Part shown: piece after piece, positions 1-8,444 of the stretch
Layout: each line of letters starts with the position of its first letter
Position numbering within the stretch: position 1 is the stretch's first letter
Assembly: GCA_038148375.1 (NCBI GenBank)
Contig: JAYQVH010000005.1
Location: forward strand, 62,001-126,000
Reading direction: 5' to 3'
DNA length: 64,000 bases
From: CAWUEX02 sp038148375
GTDB taxonomy: Bacteria; Pseudomonadota; Alphaproteobacteria; Rhodospirillales; Rhodospirillaceae
Made by a program: the position numbers and the translations under genes
Notes under the pieces: generated by a model
The model's database searches: none
Seen by the model: the letters and a program-made list of their open reading frames with translations, nothing else
Told to the model about the DNA's origin: nothing

Positions 1-433
1 CTACGCCCACATGCGTTCGGTCGAGCTCGGCATCGAGACCCATTACATGCATGAGCTCAGTGAAAAGAGTAACTTCCCGGACAACCACTTCGACGTGGTC
101 ACCAACAATCTCTTGTTCCACGAAGTCCCGGCGGACATGGCCCGCGGCATCATCAATGAGGGCTTCCGCACCTTGCGTCCCGGCGGCATTTACTTCCCCA
201 TCGATCAGTTCACCGCCAATCCGCCGAGCAAGAGTGCTTTCGGCAAGTTCTGGGCGTGGCGGGATTTCCGCTGGAACGAGGAAGTGTGGCGCATGGAATA
301 CACCGATCTCGACATGGAAGGGGCGATGCGCGACGCCGGGTTCGAGGTCGTGAGAGGTCCGGTCGTGCGCATGGGCGGACTTTATTCAGAGCCCGGATCC
401 CGCGGGAACCTTATGGGCATCAAGCCCGCTTAG
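1..433 (+). CDS. SAM-dependent methyltransferase, C-terminal part (cut by window start)
   Basis: The gene enters from the left edge, so its start and SAM-binding motif I are not visible. The visible part is the second half of a class I methyltransferase fold, with the segments FPDNHFDVVTNNLLFHEVP and LRPGGIYFPID. It closely matches the same segments of the three complete paralogues at 445-1629, 1737-2924 and 8445-9635. It ends in GIKPA, like the others (GTKPV, GIKPA, AVKPA). The next paralogue starts 11 bases after this stop, with AGGAG overlapping the stop region, so the two are probably cotranscribed. The substrate is unknown. The family call rests on paralogue similarity and is secure; the function is not. 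Confidence 0.85.
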   Translation, partial: YAHMRSVELGIETHYMHELSEKSNFPDNHFDVVTNNLLFHEVPADMARGIINEGFRTLRPGGIYFPIDQFTANPPSKSAFGKFWAWRDFRWNEEVWRMEYTDLDMEGAMRDAGFEVVRGPVVRMGGLYSEPGSRGNLMGIKPA

Positions 434-444
434 GAGTCAGTTCA

Positions 445-1629
445 ATGCCCGATCGCAGAACCGCATTTCAGACCGCTGCCGCTGTCGCCGGTGGTGTCGC
501 CGGACTGTTCGGCAGCCGCGCGTCACAGGCCAAGCTGCCGGCTTCGGCCGACGTCGAACCGCGCGGCACGGATCGCCGTCTTGAGCGGTTGCCTGAACTG
601 GATGTGGAAAGCCGCGAGGATTTTCTCACCCGCTTTCGCATCTGGGTGAACGGAGACGTCCGCCGCGCCGCATCGGAGCGCGGCGATAAGATCATGGCAG
701 CCAAGGGGCTCGATCCGCGCGCGGACATCACCTACGAGGAAGCGGTTGAGTTGATCGGCGACGACCACATCGTCGGGCTGAGCGGCCGGGCCTGGATTAG
801 TGCCCAGCAGCTGATGTGGAAGAACCTGCAAACCGCCTTCTACGACAACGCCGACGCTTACCTGGATGAGATGGAAGCGGCGGATAACGCCGGTCCGGGC
901 AAGCTCGAACTCAATCCGGACATGTACATCCCGAAATACTGCAAGCATGAGATTCACATGCAGCCGGGCGGTTATGTCGGCGATCCCTTAGGCGGCTATG
1001 TCTATCACTACGGCACCAACAACTTCTGGGAAGGCCGCAACAGCCAGGACGAGATGGACAAGCAACTGGCCGACGCCATTCCGACCCCGGCGGACGGCAA
1101 GGTCAAACGCATCCTGCACATGGGGTGCAGCGCCGGTCAGCTGACCCTGCGCATTCAGGAACGCTTCCCCGACGCCGAGGTCTGGGGCGTCGATGTTGGC
1201 GGCCCGATGGTCCGTTACGCCCACATGCGTGCCGTCGATCTCGGCATCGGTGCGAACTTCCGCCAGGCCCTGGCAGAGGACACCGGGTTCCCCGACGGCT
1301 ATTTCGACATGGTGACATCCTTCCTGCTGTTCCATGAAGTCAGCTCGGAAGGGGCGGACGACATCATCAAGGAAGGTTACCGCGTGCTGCGGCCGGGCGG
1401 GGTGTTCTATTCCCGCGATCAGCGCGACTGGGATAAGCTGCCGCCGGCCACCGCCTTCCAGAAATACCAGAGCTTCTGGATCAACCGTTGGAACCACGAG
1501 GTCTGGCAGCGCGAGCACCGGTCGAACAACTATCCGAAGATGCTCTCCGATGCCGGATTCAAGGTCGGCTCGCCGTTCGAGGGCGGCATGATCGCCCAGG
1601 CGTCGTTGATGGGGACCAAGCCGGTCTAA
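445..1629 (+). CDS. SAM-dependent methyltransferase with Tat-like leader (paralogue 2)
   Basis: A 394-residue protein in three parts. The first ~35 residues form a leader with the twin arginine DRRTAF, an alanine-rich hydrophobic stretch and a possible AxA-type cut near ASQA. A helical region of ~130 residues contains ESREDFLTRFRIW. A class I methyltransferase domain follows, with the SAM glycine motif HMGCSAGQ near residue 227 and an acidic-loop region WGVDVGG. The start at 445 is chosen because AGGAG lies 8 bases upstream and the leader matches those of the paralogues. A longer in-frame ORF upstream only reads through the end of gene 1. SAM methyltransferases normally work in the cytoplasm, so a real Tat signal would be odd. 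The target of methylation cannot be told from the sequence. Confidence 0.85.
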   Translation: MPDRRTAFQTAAAVAGGVAGLFGSRASQAKLPASADVEPRGTDRRLERLPELDVESREDFLTRFRIWVNGDVRRAASERGDKIMAAKGLDPRADITYEEAVELIGDDHIVGLSGRAWISAQQLMWKNLQTAFYDNADAYLDEMEAADNAGPGKLELNPDMYIPKYCKHEIHMQPGGYVGDPLGGYVYHYGTNNFWEGRNSQDEMDKQLADAIPTPADGKVKRILHMGCSAGQLTLRIQERFPDAEVWGVDVGGPMVRYAHMRAVDLGIGANFRQALAEDTGFPDGYFDMVTSFLLFHEVSSEGADDIIKEGYRVLRPGGVFYSRDQRDWDKLPPATAFQKYQSFWINRWNHEVWQREHRSNNYPKMLSDAGFKVGSPFEGGMIAQASLMGTKPV

Positions 1630-1723
1630 TTCCGGCTGCCCAAGCCATAACTGCGGCCTATAGCTGCTTCCGAGTTTTAAATTGGCGGTTATCCGCCAAC
1701 GCGCCTATGTTTGGGCGAGTTTC

Positions 1724-1730
1724 AAGGAGG
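1724..1730 (+). promoter_or_regulatory. Strong Shine-Dalgarno of methyltransferase paralogue 3
   Basis: AAGGAGG ends 6 bases before the ATG at 1737. It fixes the start of paralogue 3 at the Tat-like leader rather than at an in-frame upstream codon. Confidence 0.7.
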
Positions 1731-1736
1731 CCCAGT

Positions 1737-2924
1737 ATGCTCGACCGCAGAACCCTGTTTTCCACCGCCGCTGCCGGCGCGACCGCCGCATCCCAGCTTG
1801 TCGGAGGCCGCAAGGCCAAGGCCGCTAAATCCGGCTTCAAAGGCGATGTTGAAATGCGCGGCAGCAAGGGCCGCCACGAACGCCTGCCGACTCTGGATCT
1901 CGAAAGCCAGCAGGACTTTCTTACCGGTTTTCGCAACTGGACCCAGCAGGGTTTCCGCACTCTTGCGCCGAAACGTATGGATCAGCGGCTGGAAGAGCGC
2001 GGCATCGACCCGAAGTCCGACCCGCCGATTGATATCGTTAAAGACATCGCCGACAACGACACCGTGCTCGGCTTGGCCGCGCACACCTGGCTGAACTGCC
2101 AGTATCTGACCTGGAAAACCATTCAGGATCATTTCCATGCCGACGCCGACCGCTATTTCGACGAACTCGAAGCAGCTGACAAGACCGGTCCGGGAACGCT
2201 GGAACTGAATCCGGATATGGATCTGCCGGATCACACCAAACACGAAATTCACATCATGCCCGGCGGCTACGTCGGCGACCCGTTGGGCGGCTACGTCTTC
2301 CATCACGGCACCAACAACTTCTACACCAACCGCAACAACCAGGACGAACTGCATCAGGTCTATGCGGACTCCGTGCCGGTTCCCGAAGACGGTAAAGTCA
2401 GTCGCGTCCTCGAAGTCGGCTGCACCATCGGCCAGATGACCATCGCCCTCAAGGAGCGGTTCAAGGACTCAGAAGTTTGGGGCATCGACGCCGGCGGCCC
2501 GATGCTGCGCTACGGCCACATGCTCGCCGTCGACCTCGGCGTGGATGTCAACTTCGCGCAGCGTCTGGCCGAAGACATGAAGTTCGAAGACAACAGCTTC
2601 GACATCGTGACGTCGTACATCCTGCACCACGAAATGCCGGCTGAGATTTCCAAGCAGCACATTCGCGAAGCCTTCCGGGTGCTGCGACCGGGCGGCGTGT
2701 TCTTCCCGATCGACTTCTACACCGGCGGCAACAAGCCGTCGCCGCTCGCCCACCGCAAGTACCGCCACTACTGGGATATGCGCTGGAACAACGAAGTGTG
2801 GTGGGACGAATACGAAAACCTCGACATGCTGGCGGCGATGAAGGATGCCGGGTTCGACGCTACGGACCAGGGGCCGCCGGCCTGGATCGGGCCGAACAAC
2901 CTGATCGGCATCAAGCCCGCTTAA
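1737..2924 (+). CDS. SAM-dependent methyltransferase with Tat-like leader (paralogue 3)
   Basis: A 395-residue paralogue of its neighbours. It begins MLDRRTLFSTAAAGATAA, a twin-arginine-like leader with an alanine-rich core. The helical middle region (ESQQDFLTGFRNW) is followed by the linker KHEIHIMPGGYVGDPLGGY, shared by all complete copies. The methyltransferase domain has the glycine motif EVGCTIGQ near residue 227, the same position as in the other copies. A 107-base gap separates it from paralogue 2, so it may have its own promoter. Its stop overlaps the convergent phosphofructokinase stop by four bases. The residues between motif I and the C-terminus differ enough from the paralogues that the copies may have separate substrates; this is inference. 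Confidence 0.86.
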   Translation: MLDRRTLFSTAAAGATAASQLVGGRKAKAAKSGFKGDVEMRGSKGRHERLPTLDLESQQDFLTGFRNWTQQGFRTLAPKRMDQRLEERGIDPKSDPPIDIVKDIADNDTVLGLAAHTWLNCQYLTWKTIQDHFHADADRYFDELEAADKTGPGTLELNPDMDLPDHTKHEIHIMPGGYVGDPLGGYVFHHGTNNFYTNRNNQDELHQVYADSVPVPEDGKVSRVLEVGCTIGQMTIALKERFKDSEVWGIDAGGPMLRYGHMLAVDLGVDVNFAQRLAEDMKFEDNSFDIVTSYILHHEMPAEISKQHIREAFRVLRPGGVFFPIDFYTGGNKPSPLAHRKYRHYWDMRWNNEVWWDEYENLDMLAAMKDAGFDATDQGPPAWIGPNNLIGIKPA

Positions 2925-4021
2925 TCGGTCTTTCTAGGCGTTCCGACGTAGATGCCGAGGCCGCGCGCGGTCTCGAGCATCTCATGATGCGGATCGACCA
3001 CCCGCGGTCCGGTGATCGCCACGTCCATATCGACGGTGGTGACATGGCCGCCGGTCCAGGCAGACATTTTTCGTGTCTCGCCTTTCATCAAGGTGTCGAC
3101 GGCGTTGACGCCCATCGCAGAGCCGAGCAGGCGGTCGAACACGGCCGGCGTGCCACCCCGTTGCAGATGACCGAGGACGGTACAGCGCGTCGACACGCCT
3201 GTTCCCTTCGCCAAGGCATCGGCCAGCACCGTGCCGACCCCGCCCAGCGCGCGGTTGGAGCCGAAATAAGGCATGCCGATCAGTGCGCCCTTGGGATCCG
3301 GGGTGCCTTCGGCGACGACGACCAGGATATGGGCGCGTTCTTTCGCGCGGATGCGTTTAATGTGCGCGATCAGGTCAGTGATGTCGTACCGCAGTTCCGG
3401 CATCAGGATGGCGTCGGCGCCGCCGGCGACACCGCCGTACAAGGCAAGAAAGCCGGACTCCCGGCCCATGGTTTCCAGCACCATGATGCGGCGATGGCTG
3501 GTCGCCGTGGTGTGCAGCCGGTCGAGCGCGGAGCCGACGATATCGACGGCGGTGATGAAGCCCACGGAGAAATCCGTGCCCGGAACGTCATTGTCGATGG
3601 TCTTGGGTACGCCCACCCAGGGGATGCCCGACGGCGTGAGGAGTTTGTCGAAGATGCGCATGCTGCCGTCGCCACCGATCACGACCATGGCGTCTACGCC
3701 GAGGTGGCGAATGGCCTTTATGATATCGCCGGAGCGATCGGACGTGCCGCCGCTTTCGTCGGGATAGGCCCAGGGATCGCCTTGGGTTGTGGCCCCCAGC
3801 ATCGTGCCGCCGGCGCGCAGGAGTTCGCCCTCGAACAGGCCGAGCGTCAATCGCTGAAATCGCGGCGGATCGGCGAGCAAGCCGTGCTGGGCTTCGTTAA
3901 TGCCAATGACCTCGCAGCCGAAATGTTCGATGGCGTGCTGGACGACACCGCGGATCACGGCATTGAGACCGGGGCAGTCGCCGCCGCTGGTGAGAATGCC
4001 AAGTGTTTTTATGGCGCCCAT
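2921..4021 (-). CDS. pfkA: 6-phosphofructokinase
   Basis: A 366-residue cytoplasmic enzyme that phosphorylates fructose 6-phosphate in glycolysis. Family motifs are clear: LTSGGDCPGLNAVIRG at the N-terminus, VVIGGDGSMR (residues ~113-122), PKTIDNDVPGTD (~139-150), METMGRESGFLAL and HLQRGGTPAVFDR. At the two positions that separate donor types, it has Gly in GGDGS (usual for ATP enzymes) but Lys in PKTIDND (usual for pyrophosphate enzymes). This is the mixed signature of the so-called group III or clade X enzymes, some of which use ATP. The donor is therefore probably ATP but needs assay. The gene is divergent from the phosphorylase operon, with about 100 bases of shared upstream DNA. Confidence 0.93.
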   Translation of the reverse strand: MGAIKTLGILTSGGDCPGLNAVIRGVVQHAIEHFGCEVIGINEAQHGLLADPPRFQRLTLGLFEGELLRAGGTMLGATTQGDPWAYPDESGGTSDRSGDIIKAIRHLGVDAMVVIGGDGSMRIFDKLLTPSGIPWVGVPKTIDNDVPGTDFSVGFITAVDIVGSALDRLHTTATSHRRIMVLETMGRESGFLALYGGVAGGADAILMPELRYDITDLIAHIKRIRAKERAHILVVVAEGTPDPKGALIGMPYFGSNRALGGVGTVLADALAKGTGVSTRCTVLGHLQRGGTPAVFDRLLGSAMGVNAVDTLMKGETRKMSAWTGGHVTTVDMDVAITGPRVVDPHHEMLETARGLGIYVGTPRKTD

Positions 4022-4122
4022 TCACAACTCCTGCCGGGCGTGAGACCGATTGATTTTAATTAAAGCGCGGGACGCCGTGCAAGCCTATGATACCCCCCTC
4101 AGTTAACTACGTCACATGTGCC

Positions 4123-5613
4123 ATGTTGAAAATTCGCCGCATACCGATCGATACGCTTGGGGAAAACGTCGTTTACCTGTCCGACCTCTGCCAAGTCTAT
4201 CGCGTCGACGCATTCAAAGGCGGCAACAAAGTCGAAGTCGGTGCCAGCGGACGCCAGGTCATAGCCGTCATCAACGTCGTTCACGGCAATCATCTCCTTG
4301 AACCGGACGAAGTCGGGCTTTGCACCGACGCTTTCGAAGAATTGGGACTGAGCGAAGGTACGCAAGTCGTCCTGAACCCGACCTTGTCGCCGGCCAGCAT
4401 GGATTACGTCCGCAATAAAGTTTACGGCCAAACGCTCACCCGTGCCCAGTTGCTGGAAATCGTCACAGACATCGCCGGGCACCGGTACTCTCGCATGGAA
4501 ATCACGGCATTTCTGATGGCCTGCGCCGCGTTCATGACGACCGAGGAAGTGCTCGATCTGACGCTTGCGATGGCCGAGGTGGGCAGCCGCCTCGACTGGA
4601 AGCAGGAGATCGTCGTCGATAAACATTGCATCGGCGGCTTGCCCGGCAACCGCACGTCGATGATTGTCGTGCCCATCGTCGCCGCGCACGGACTGCCCAT
4701 TCCGAAAACCTCGTCACGGGCGATTACATCTCCGGCGGGCACAGCGGACACCATGGAAGTGCTGGCCAATGTCGATGTGCCGATCGACCGCATGATCGAT
4801 ATGGTCGCGGAGATCAAAGGGTGCTTGGCGTGGGGCGGTCACGTCAATCTGTCCCCGGCGGACGATATTCTGATTTCGGTCGAGCGGCCGCTGGCCATCG
4901 ACACGCCGGAACAGATGGTGGCGTCCATTCTGTCCAAGAAAATCGCCGCCGGATCGACGCATATGGTGATCGACATGCCGGTTGGGCCCACGGCCAAGGT
5001 TCGCTCGCACCACCAGGCCGTGAAGCTGCGCAAACTCTTTGAATTTGTCGGTCACGAAGTGGGCCTGAATTTGGACGTCGTGATCACCGACGGGACTCAG
5101 CCCATCGGCAACGGCATTGGCCCGGTGCTGGAGGCGCGCGACGTTATGGCGGTCCTGCGCGGCGAAGACTCAGCGCCGGCTGACCTCCGCGACCGTGCGC
5201 TTTTGCTGGCGGGACACGTGCTCGAATTTGATACCAGCCTTCATGGCGGCGAAGGTTTCAACAGGGCACGCGAGTTGCTCGAAAGCGGAGCGGCACTGCG
5301 GACGATGGAACGGATCATGGACTATCAGGGCCCGCCGCCGGAGGCGTACGCGCTCGGCGAGTTGTGTCACGCCGTCACGGCGCCGGCCAGCGGCGTCGTG
5401 ACGGCCATTGATTGCTACCGGATCGCGCGCATCGCGCGCGCTGCCGGCGCACCGGTGTTCAAGGGCGCGGGACTTGATCTGCATCGCAAGGTCGGCGATC
5501 CGGTCGAGCGCGATGAGCCTCTGTATACCCTTTATTCCGTGATCGAATCAGACGCCGCGAATGCACTGGCGATGGTTGAGGCGGACAACGCCTATGCCAT
5601 TCAGGCGATCTGA
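4123..5613 (+). CDS. AMP phosphorylase / thymidine phosphorylase family enzyme
   Basis: The protein is ~496 residues and belongs to the nucleoside/nucleotide phosphorylase family that includes DeoA and archaeal AMP phosphorylase. Visible motifs are DKHCIGGLPGNRTSMIVV, PKTSSRAITSPAGTADTMEV and a C-terminal lipoyl-like/PYNP-C region (VFKGAGLDLHRKVGDPV). The ~80-residue extra N-terminal domain and this length fit the AMP-phosphorylase-like subgroup better than classical DeoA (~440 residues). AMP phosphorylase releases the base from AMP and yields ribose 1,5-bisphosphate; classical DeoA yields deoxyribose 1-phosphate. The start at 4123 (MLKIRRIPIDT) matches the family N-terminus; an ATG at 4087 would add 12 atypical residues. 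The next gene overlaps the stop by one base (TGATG), so they are translationally coupled. Confidence 0.88.
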   Translation: MLKIRRIPIDTLGENVVYLSDLCQVYRVDAFKGGNKVEVGASGRQVIAVINVVHGNHLLEPDEVGLCTDAFEELGLSEGTQVVLNPTLSPASMDYVRNKVYGQTLTRAQLLEIVTDIAGHRYSRMEITAFLMACAAFMTTEEVLDLTLAMAEVGSRLDWKQEIVVDKHCIGGLPGNRTSMIVVPIVAAHGLPIPKTSSRAITSPAGTADTMEVLANVDVPIDRMIDMVAEIKGCLAWGGHVNLSPADDILISVERPLAIDTPEQMVASILSKKIAAGSTHMVIDMPVGPTAKVRSHHQAVKLRKLFEFVGHEVGLNLDVVITDGTQPIGNGIGPVLEARDVMAVLRGEDSAPADLRDRALLLAGHVLEFDTSLHGGEGFNRARELLESGAALRTMERIMDYQGPPPEAYALGELCHAVTAPASGVVTAIDCYRIARIARAAGAPVFKGAGLDLHRKVGDPVERDEPLYTLYSVIESDAANALAMVEADNAYAIQAI

Positions 5614-6515
5614 TGACGGTGCCGGCACAAAAGGTTGGCGTCGTAGGGTTCGAGCAGGACGCCCAAGCGGCCACGCGGTTGGCGCAGGCGCTGACCTGCG
5701 ACTTCGGGATGATCGAACGTCACACGTTTCCCGATGGGGAGTCGTTGGTGCGCGCGCCGGAGTGCCCGGAGACAGTCGTGCTGTACGCCGCTCTTGATCG
5801 CCCCAACGCCAAGATCTTCGATCTGTGTCTGGCGGTGGACGCGCTGCGCCGCCGCGGTGTCCGACGCATTGTGCTGGTAGTCCCCTACTTGCCCTACATG
5901 CGCCAGGACAAAGCGTTTCACTCCGGCGAGGCCGTGAGCCAGCAGGTGTTGGGCGCACTGCTGGCAGGCCGGATCGACGGCCTTGTAACCGTCGATCCCC
6001 ATTTGCACCGGGTGAATGACCTGCAAGAGGTGTTTACAGGACTTAAGACCGCCGCTGTCTCCGCCGCGCCGTTGGTCGCTCAGGCGGTTAAAACTCGCCT
6101 CGACAGCGGCCGCGCTGTTGTGATCGGGCCGGATGAGGAGTCCACGCCTTTGGTGCGCTTGCTCGGGGAAGCAGCGGGTTGCGCGTGGATGGCCGGGACC
6201 AAACGTCGCAGCGGCGACCGCCAGGTCGAGCTGACTCTCCCTGACGAGCCCAAACTGGCCTGCCGGACGGCGGTGATCTTCGACGATGTCGTGAGTTCGG
6301 GCACCACGGTTTGCGCCGTGGCTCAAGCGGCAAAGGACGCGGGCGCGGCGGAGATACTGGTCTACACCACCCACGCATTGTTCAGCGGTGAGGATGAGGC
6401 GCGCATGCGGGACGCGGGAGTGGCGTCGTTCGTTTCATGCGATGGCGTCCCCCACGCCACAAACGGCATTGCCCTTGCCCCTGTTCTGGCTGAGGCTGTT
6501 CAGTCATGTCTGTAA
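5613..6515 (+). CDS. Ribose-phosphate pyrophosphokinase family protein
   Basis: A 300-residue member of the PRPP synthetase family. It shows VVPYLPYMRQDKAF (the ATP/ribose-5-phosphate loop), TVDPHLHRV (the divalent metal/catalytic histidine region) and the phosphoribosyl loop FDDVVSSGTTV. It is slightly shorter than the housekeeping enzyme (~310-320) and diverged from it. Together with its context, this suggests a specialised second PRPP synthetase rather than the main Prs. It overlaps the phosphorylase stop by one base and the nuclease start by 10 bases, so the three genes form one coupled operon. It probably makes PRPP from ribose 5-phosphate and ATP. A link to ribose phosphates released by the upstream phosphorylase is inference. 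Confidence 0.87.
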   Translation: MTVPAQKVGVVGFEQDAQAATRLAQALTCDFGMIERHTFPDGESLVRAPECPETVVLYAALDRPNAKIFDLCLAVDALRRRGVRRIVLVVPYLPYMRQDKAFHSGEAVSQQVLGALLAGRIDGLVTVDPHLHRVNDLQEVFTGLKTAAVSAAPLVAQAVKTRLDSGRAVVIGPDEESTPLVRLLGEAAGCAWMAGTKRRSGDRQVELTLPDEPKLACRTAVIFDDVVSSGTTVCAVAQAAKDAGAAEILVYTTHALFSGEDEARMRDAGVASFVSCDGVPHATNGIALAPVLAEAVQSCL

Positions 6516-8143
6516 CTCTGACCTTTCACGGTGCATGCGGCATTGTCACCGGATCCTGTTTTCGGCTGAGCACCGCCAAGGCGACCGTGCTGATCGAATG
6601 CGGGTTGTTCCAGGGGACCAAGACGGTGCGCAATCTGAACTACGGGCCGCTGCCGTTTGACCCGAAAAGCATCGCCGCAACCGTGCTGACCCATGCCCAT
6701 ATCGATCACTGCGGGCTTGTGCCCAAGCTGGTGCGCAGCGGGTTCAAAGGCGATATCTTCGCGACACCCGCAACCGGCGATCTGCTGAGTTATGTGCTGC
6801 CCGACAGCGGTCACATCCAGGAAATCGAAGTCGAGCGCCTGAACTGGCGCAATCGCCGGCGCGGTCAACCGCCGGTGTCGCCGATTTACACCCGCAAGGA
6901 TGCCGAAGACGCGCTCTCCCGTATTGTGCCCAAGGAGTACCAGGAGTGGTTTGACATCGCGCCGGGCATGCGCGGCCGGTATTGGGACGCCGGGCATATT
7001 CTGGGTTCGGCCAGCCTGGAACTCGCCGTCGAATTACCCGATGAAGACAAACCGCTGTCGCTTCTGTTTTCGGGAGATATCGGGCCTGGCGGTAAAGTGC
7101 TCCATGACGATCCCGATGCGCCGCATGACATCGATGCGGTGATCATGGAGACAACGTACGGCGACCGGGAGCGCGATGATTTAACACCGGAGCAACGCCG
7201 CGCTCACCTTGGCGATGTCATTCAGCGGGGACTGGGAAAGGGGGGCCTTATTCTGATTCCCTGTTTCGCCGTCGAACGCACCCAGGAGCTGTTGGTTGAT
7301 CTCGACGCATTGTTTGATTCGCGTGCGCTTCCCGAGGTGCCAGTTTACGTCGATTCCCCACTGGCAACGCGTGCGACCGAGGTATTTGACAGACATCTGG
7401 AAGACCTCGCCGATGATGGACCAACCCATCCGTTCCGGCGCGGCAACGTCCGGTTCGTCAAAGACGTCGAGGAGAGCAAGGGTCTCAGCCGCCTGAGCGG
7501 CGGGGCGATTATCATGGCCGGCAGCGGCATGGCCGATGCGGGCCGCATTCGCCATCACCTGCGCAACAACCTGCATAAAACCAATACGACCGTCTTGCTG
7601 GTCGGCTATCAGGCGCCTGGGACGATGGGACACTTGCTGTGCAACGGGCGCAAGATGGTGCGAATTCACGGTGAGGAAATCTCGGTCAAAGCCGAAATTG
7701 TCATGATTGACGAGTATTCCGGTCACGCCGACGACCGTGCGCTGTTGGCATGGCTCGGTGACAGGCTGCCGGTTCACAACGACATCTTCTTGGTCCATGG
7801 CGAGGAACCGTCCCGCGTGGCCTTCGCCGCGGCGGCACGGGAACGCTTTGGCGCGGATTTGCCGCTGCGGTTGCCGGTGATGGGGGAGACGGTCAGCCTG
7901 AGCAAATCCAAGCCGGCCAAGACCCTGGCGAAACGGCCTCCGCTCATCGATCCGGCGGATACGATCGCGGATTGGCACAATATGTATGCGGAGACGATAT
8001 TGGCCCTGCGTCACGCTCTGGAGGCGGCGGCAAACGATAAGGAACGCCGTCATCTCTTGGAGCGCATGGCGAAGGTGATCGGCGACAAGCGCTCACATGC
8101 AAAGGACCGCCGGACCGTGCGGAGCCAGCGCAAGAAGGGCTAG
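6506..8143 (+). CDS. Beta-CASP metallo-beta-lactamase-fold RNA nuclease
   Basis: A 545-residue protein of the CPSF73-like/YsgA-like MBL family. The zinc-binding motif HAHIDH lies at residues 63-68, and a further metal ligand region is FSGDIGPGGK. A beta-CASP insert follows (ETTYGDRERDD, then IPCFAVERTQELL). The C-terminal RMMBL region contains VLLVGYQAPGTMGHLL and IDEYSGHADDRALL. A basic tail ends the protein (KDRRTVRSQRKK), which would suit RNA binding. Such proteins are usually endo- or exoribonucleases acting in the cytoplasm. The start overlaps the preceding PRPP-synthetase gene by 10 bases. With the two upstream genes it suggests turnover of RNA or nucleotides, but no direct evidence in the sequence fixes the substrate. 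Confidence 0.87.
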   Translation: MSVTLTFHGACGIVTGSCFRLSTAKATVLIECGLFQGTKTVRNLNYGPLPFDPKSIAATVLTHAHIDHCGLVPKLVRSGFKGDIFATPATGDLLSYVLPDSGHIQEIEVERLNWRNRRRGQPPVSPIYTRKDAEDALSRIVPKEYQEWFDIAPGMRGRYWDAGHILGSASLELAVELPDEDKPLSLLFSGDIGPGGKVLHDDPDAPHDIDAVIMETTYGDRERDDLTPEQRRAHLGDVIQRGLGKGGLILIPCFAVERTQELLVDLDALFDSRALPEVPVYVDSPLATRATEVFDRHLEDLADDGPTHPFRRGNVRFVKDVEESKGLSRLSGGAIIMAGSGMADAGRIRHHLRNNLHKTNTTVLLVGYQAPGTMGHLLCNGRKMVRIHGEEISVKAEIVMIDEYSGHADDRALLAWLGDRLPVHNDIFLVHGEEPSRVAFAAAARERFGADLPLRLPVMGETVSLSKSKPAKTLAKRPPLIDPADTIADWHNMYAETILALRHALEAAANDKERRHLLERMAKVIGDKRSHAKDRRTVRSQRKKG

Positions 8144-8444
8144 CCGAGCCTCTTGCGTCATTGACGTAGGCGGGCGCCATCCAAGGCCCATGAGCTCTAA
8201 AACTTCTATTTATAACAGTGGGTTATCGGGGCTTTTTTACACAATGTTCAAAGACCGTGGCAGGCCGTGCATGGGGTCGTTCGACGCGGAGTCCCGCATT
8301 GGAACAAAATTCTACGATTGACGCTGTTCGCAGGGGCGTTCGCCCACAAACCTGGCCCTTGAATTCCCTTTGATTTTCCAGGGCCGACGCTTCATCATCC
8401 CGACATAACAAATCCGCATCGACACCAGCTCAGGACACCGCTCC
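8144..8444. other. 301-base intergenic stretch, no gene seen
   Basis: The region separates the nuclease operon from methyltransferase paralogue 4. It has a short AT-rich part near 8204-8245 with a run of six T after CGGGGC, preceded by a weak ATAAC/GTTAT stem; this is too weak to call a terminator. Small ORFs here have no codon or family support. It probably holds the promoter of the downstream gene, but no convincing -35/-10 pair was found. Confidence 0.4.

Noticed and set aside
256..444. Longer start for methyltransferase paralogue 2 giving 457 residues
   Set aside because: The extension only reads gene 1 in another frame; the start at 445 has a ribosome-binding site and a leader shared with the paralogues.
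2798..4063. 421-residue ORF opposite phosphofructokinase
   Set aside because: It is the antisense shadow of pfkA, which has clear family motifs.
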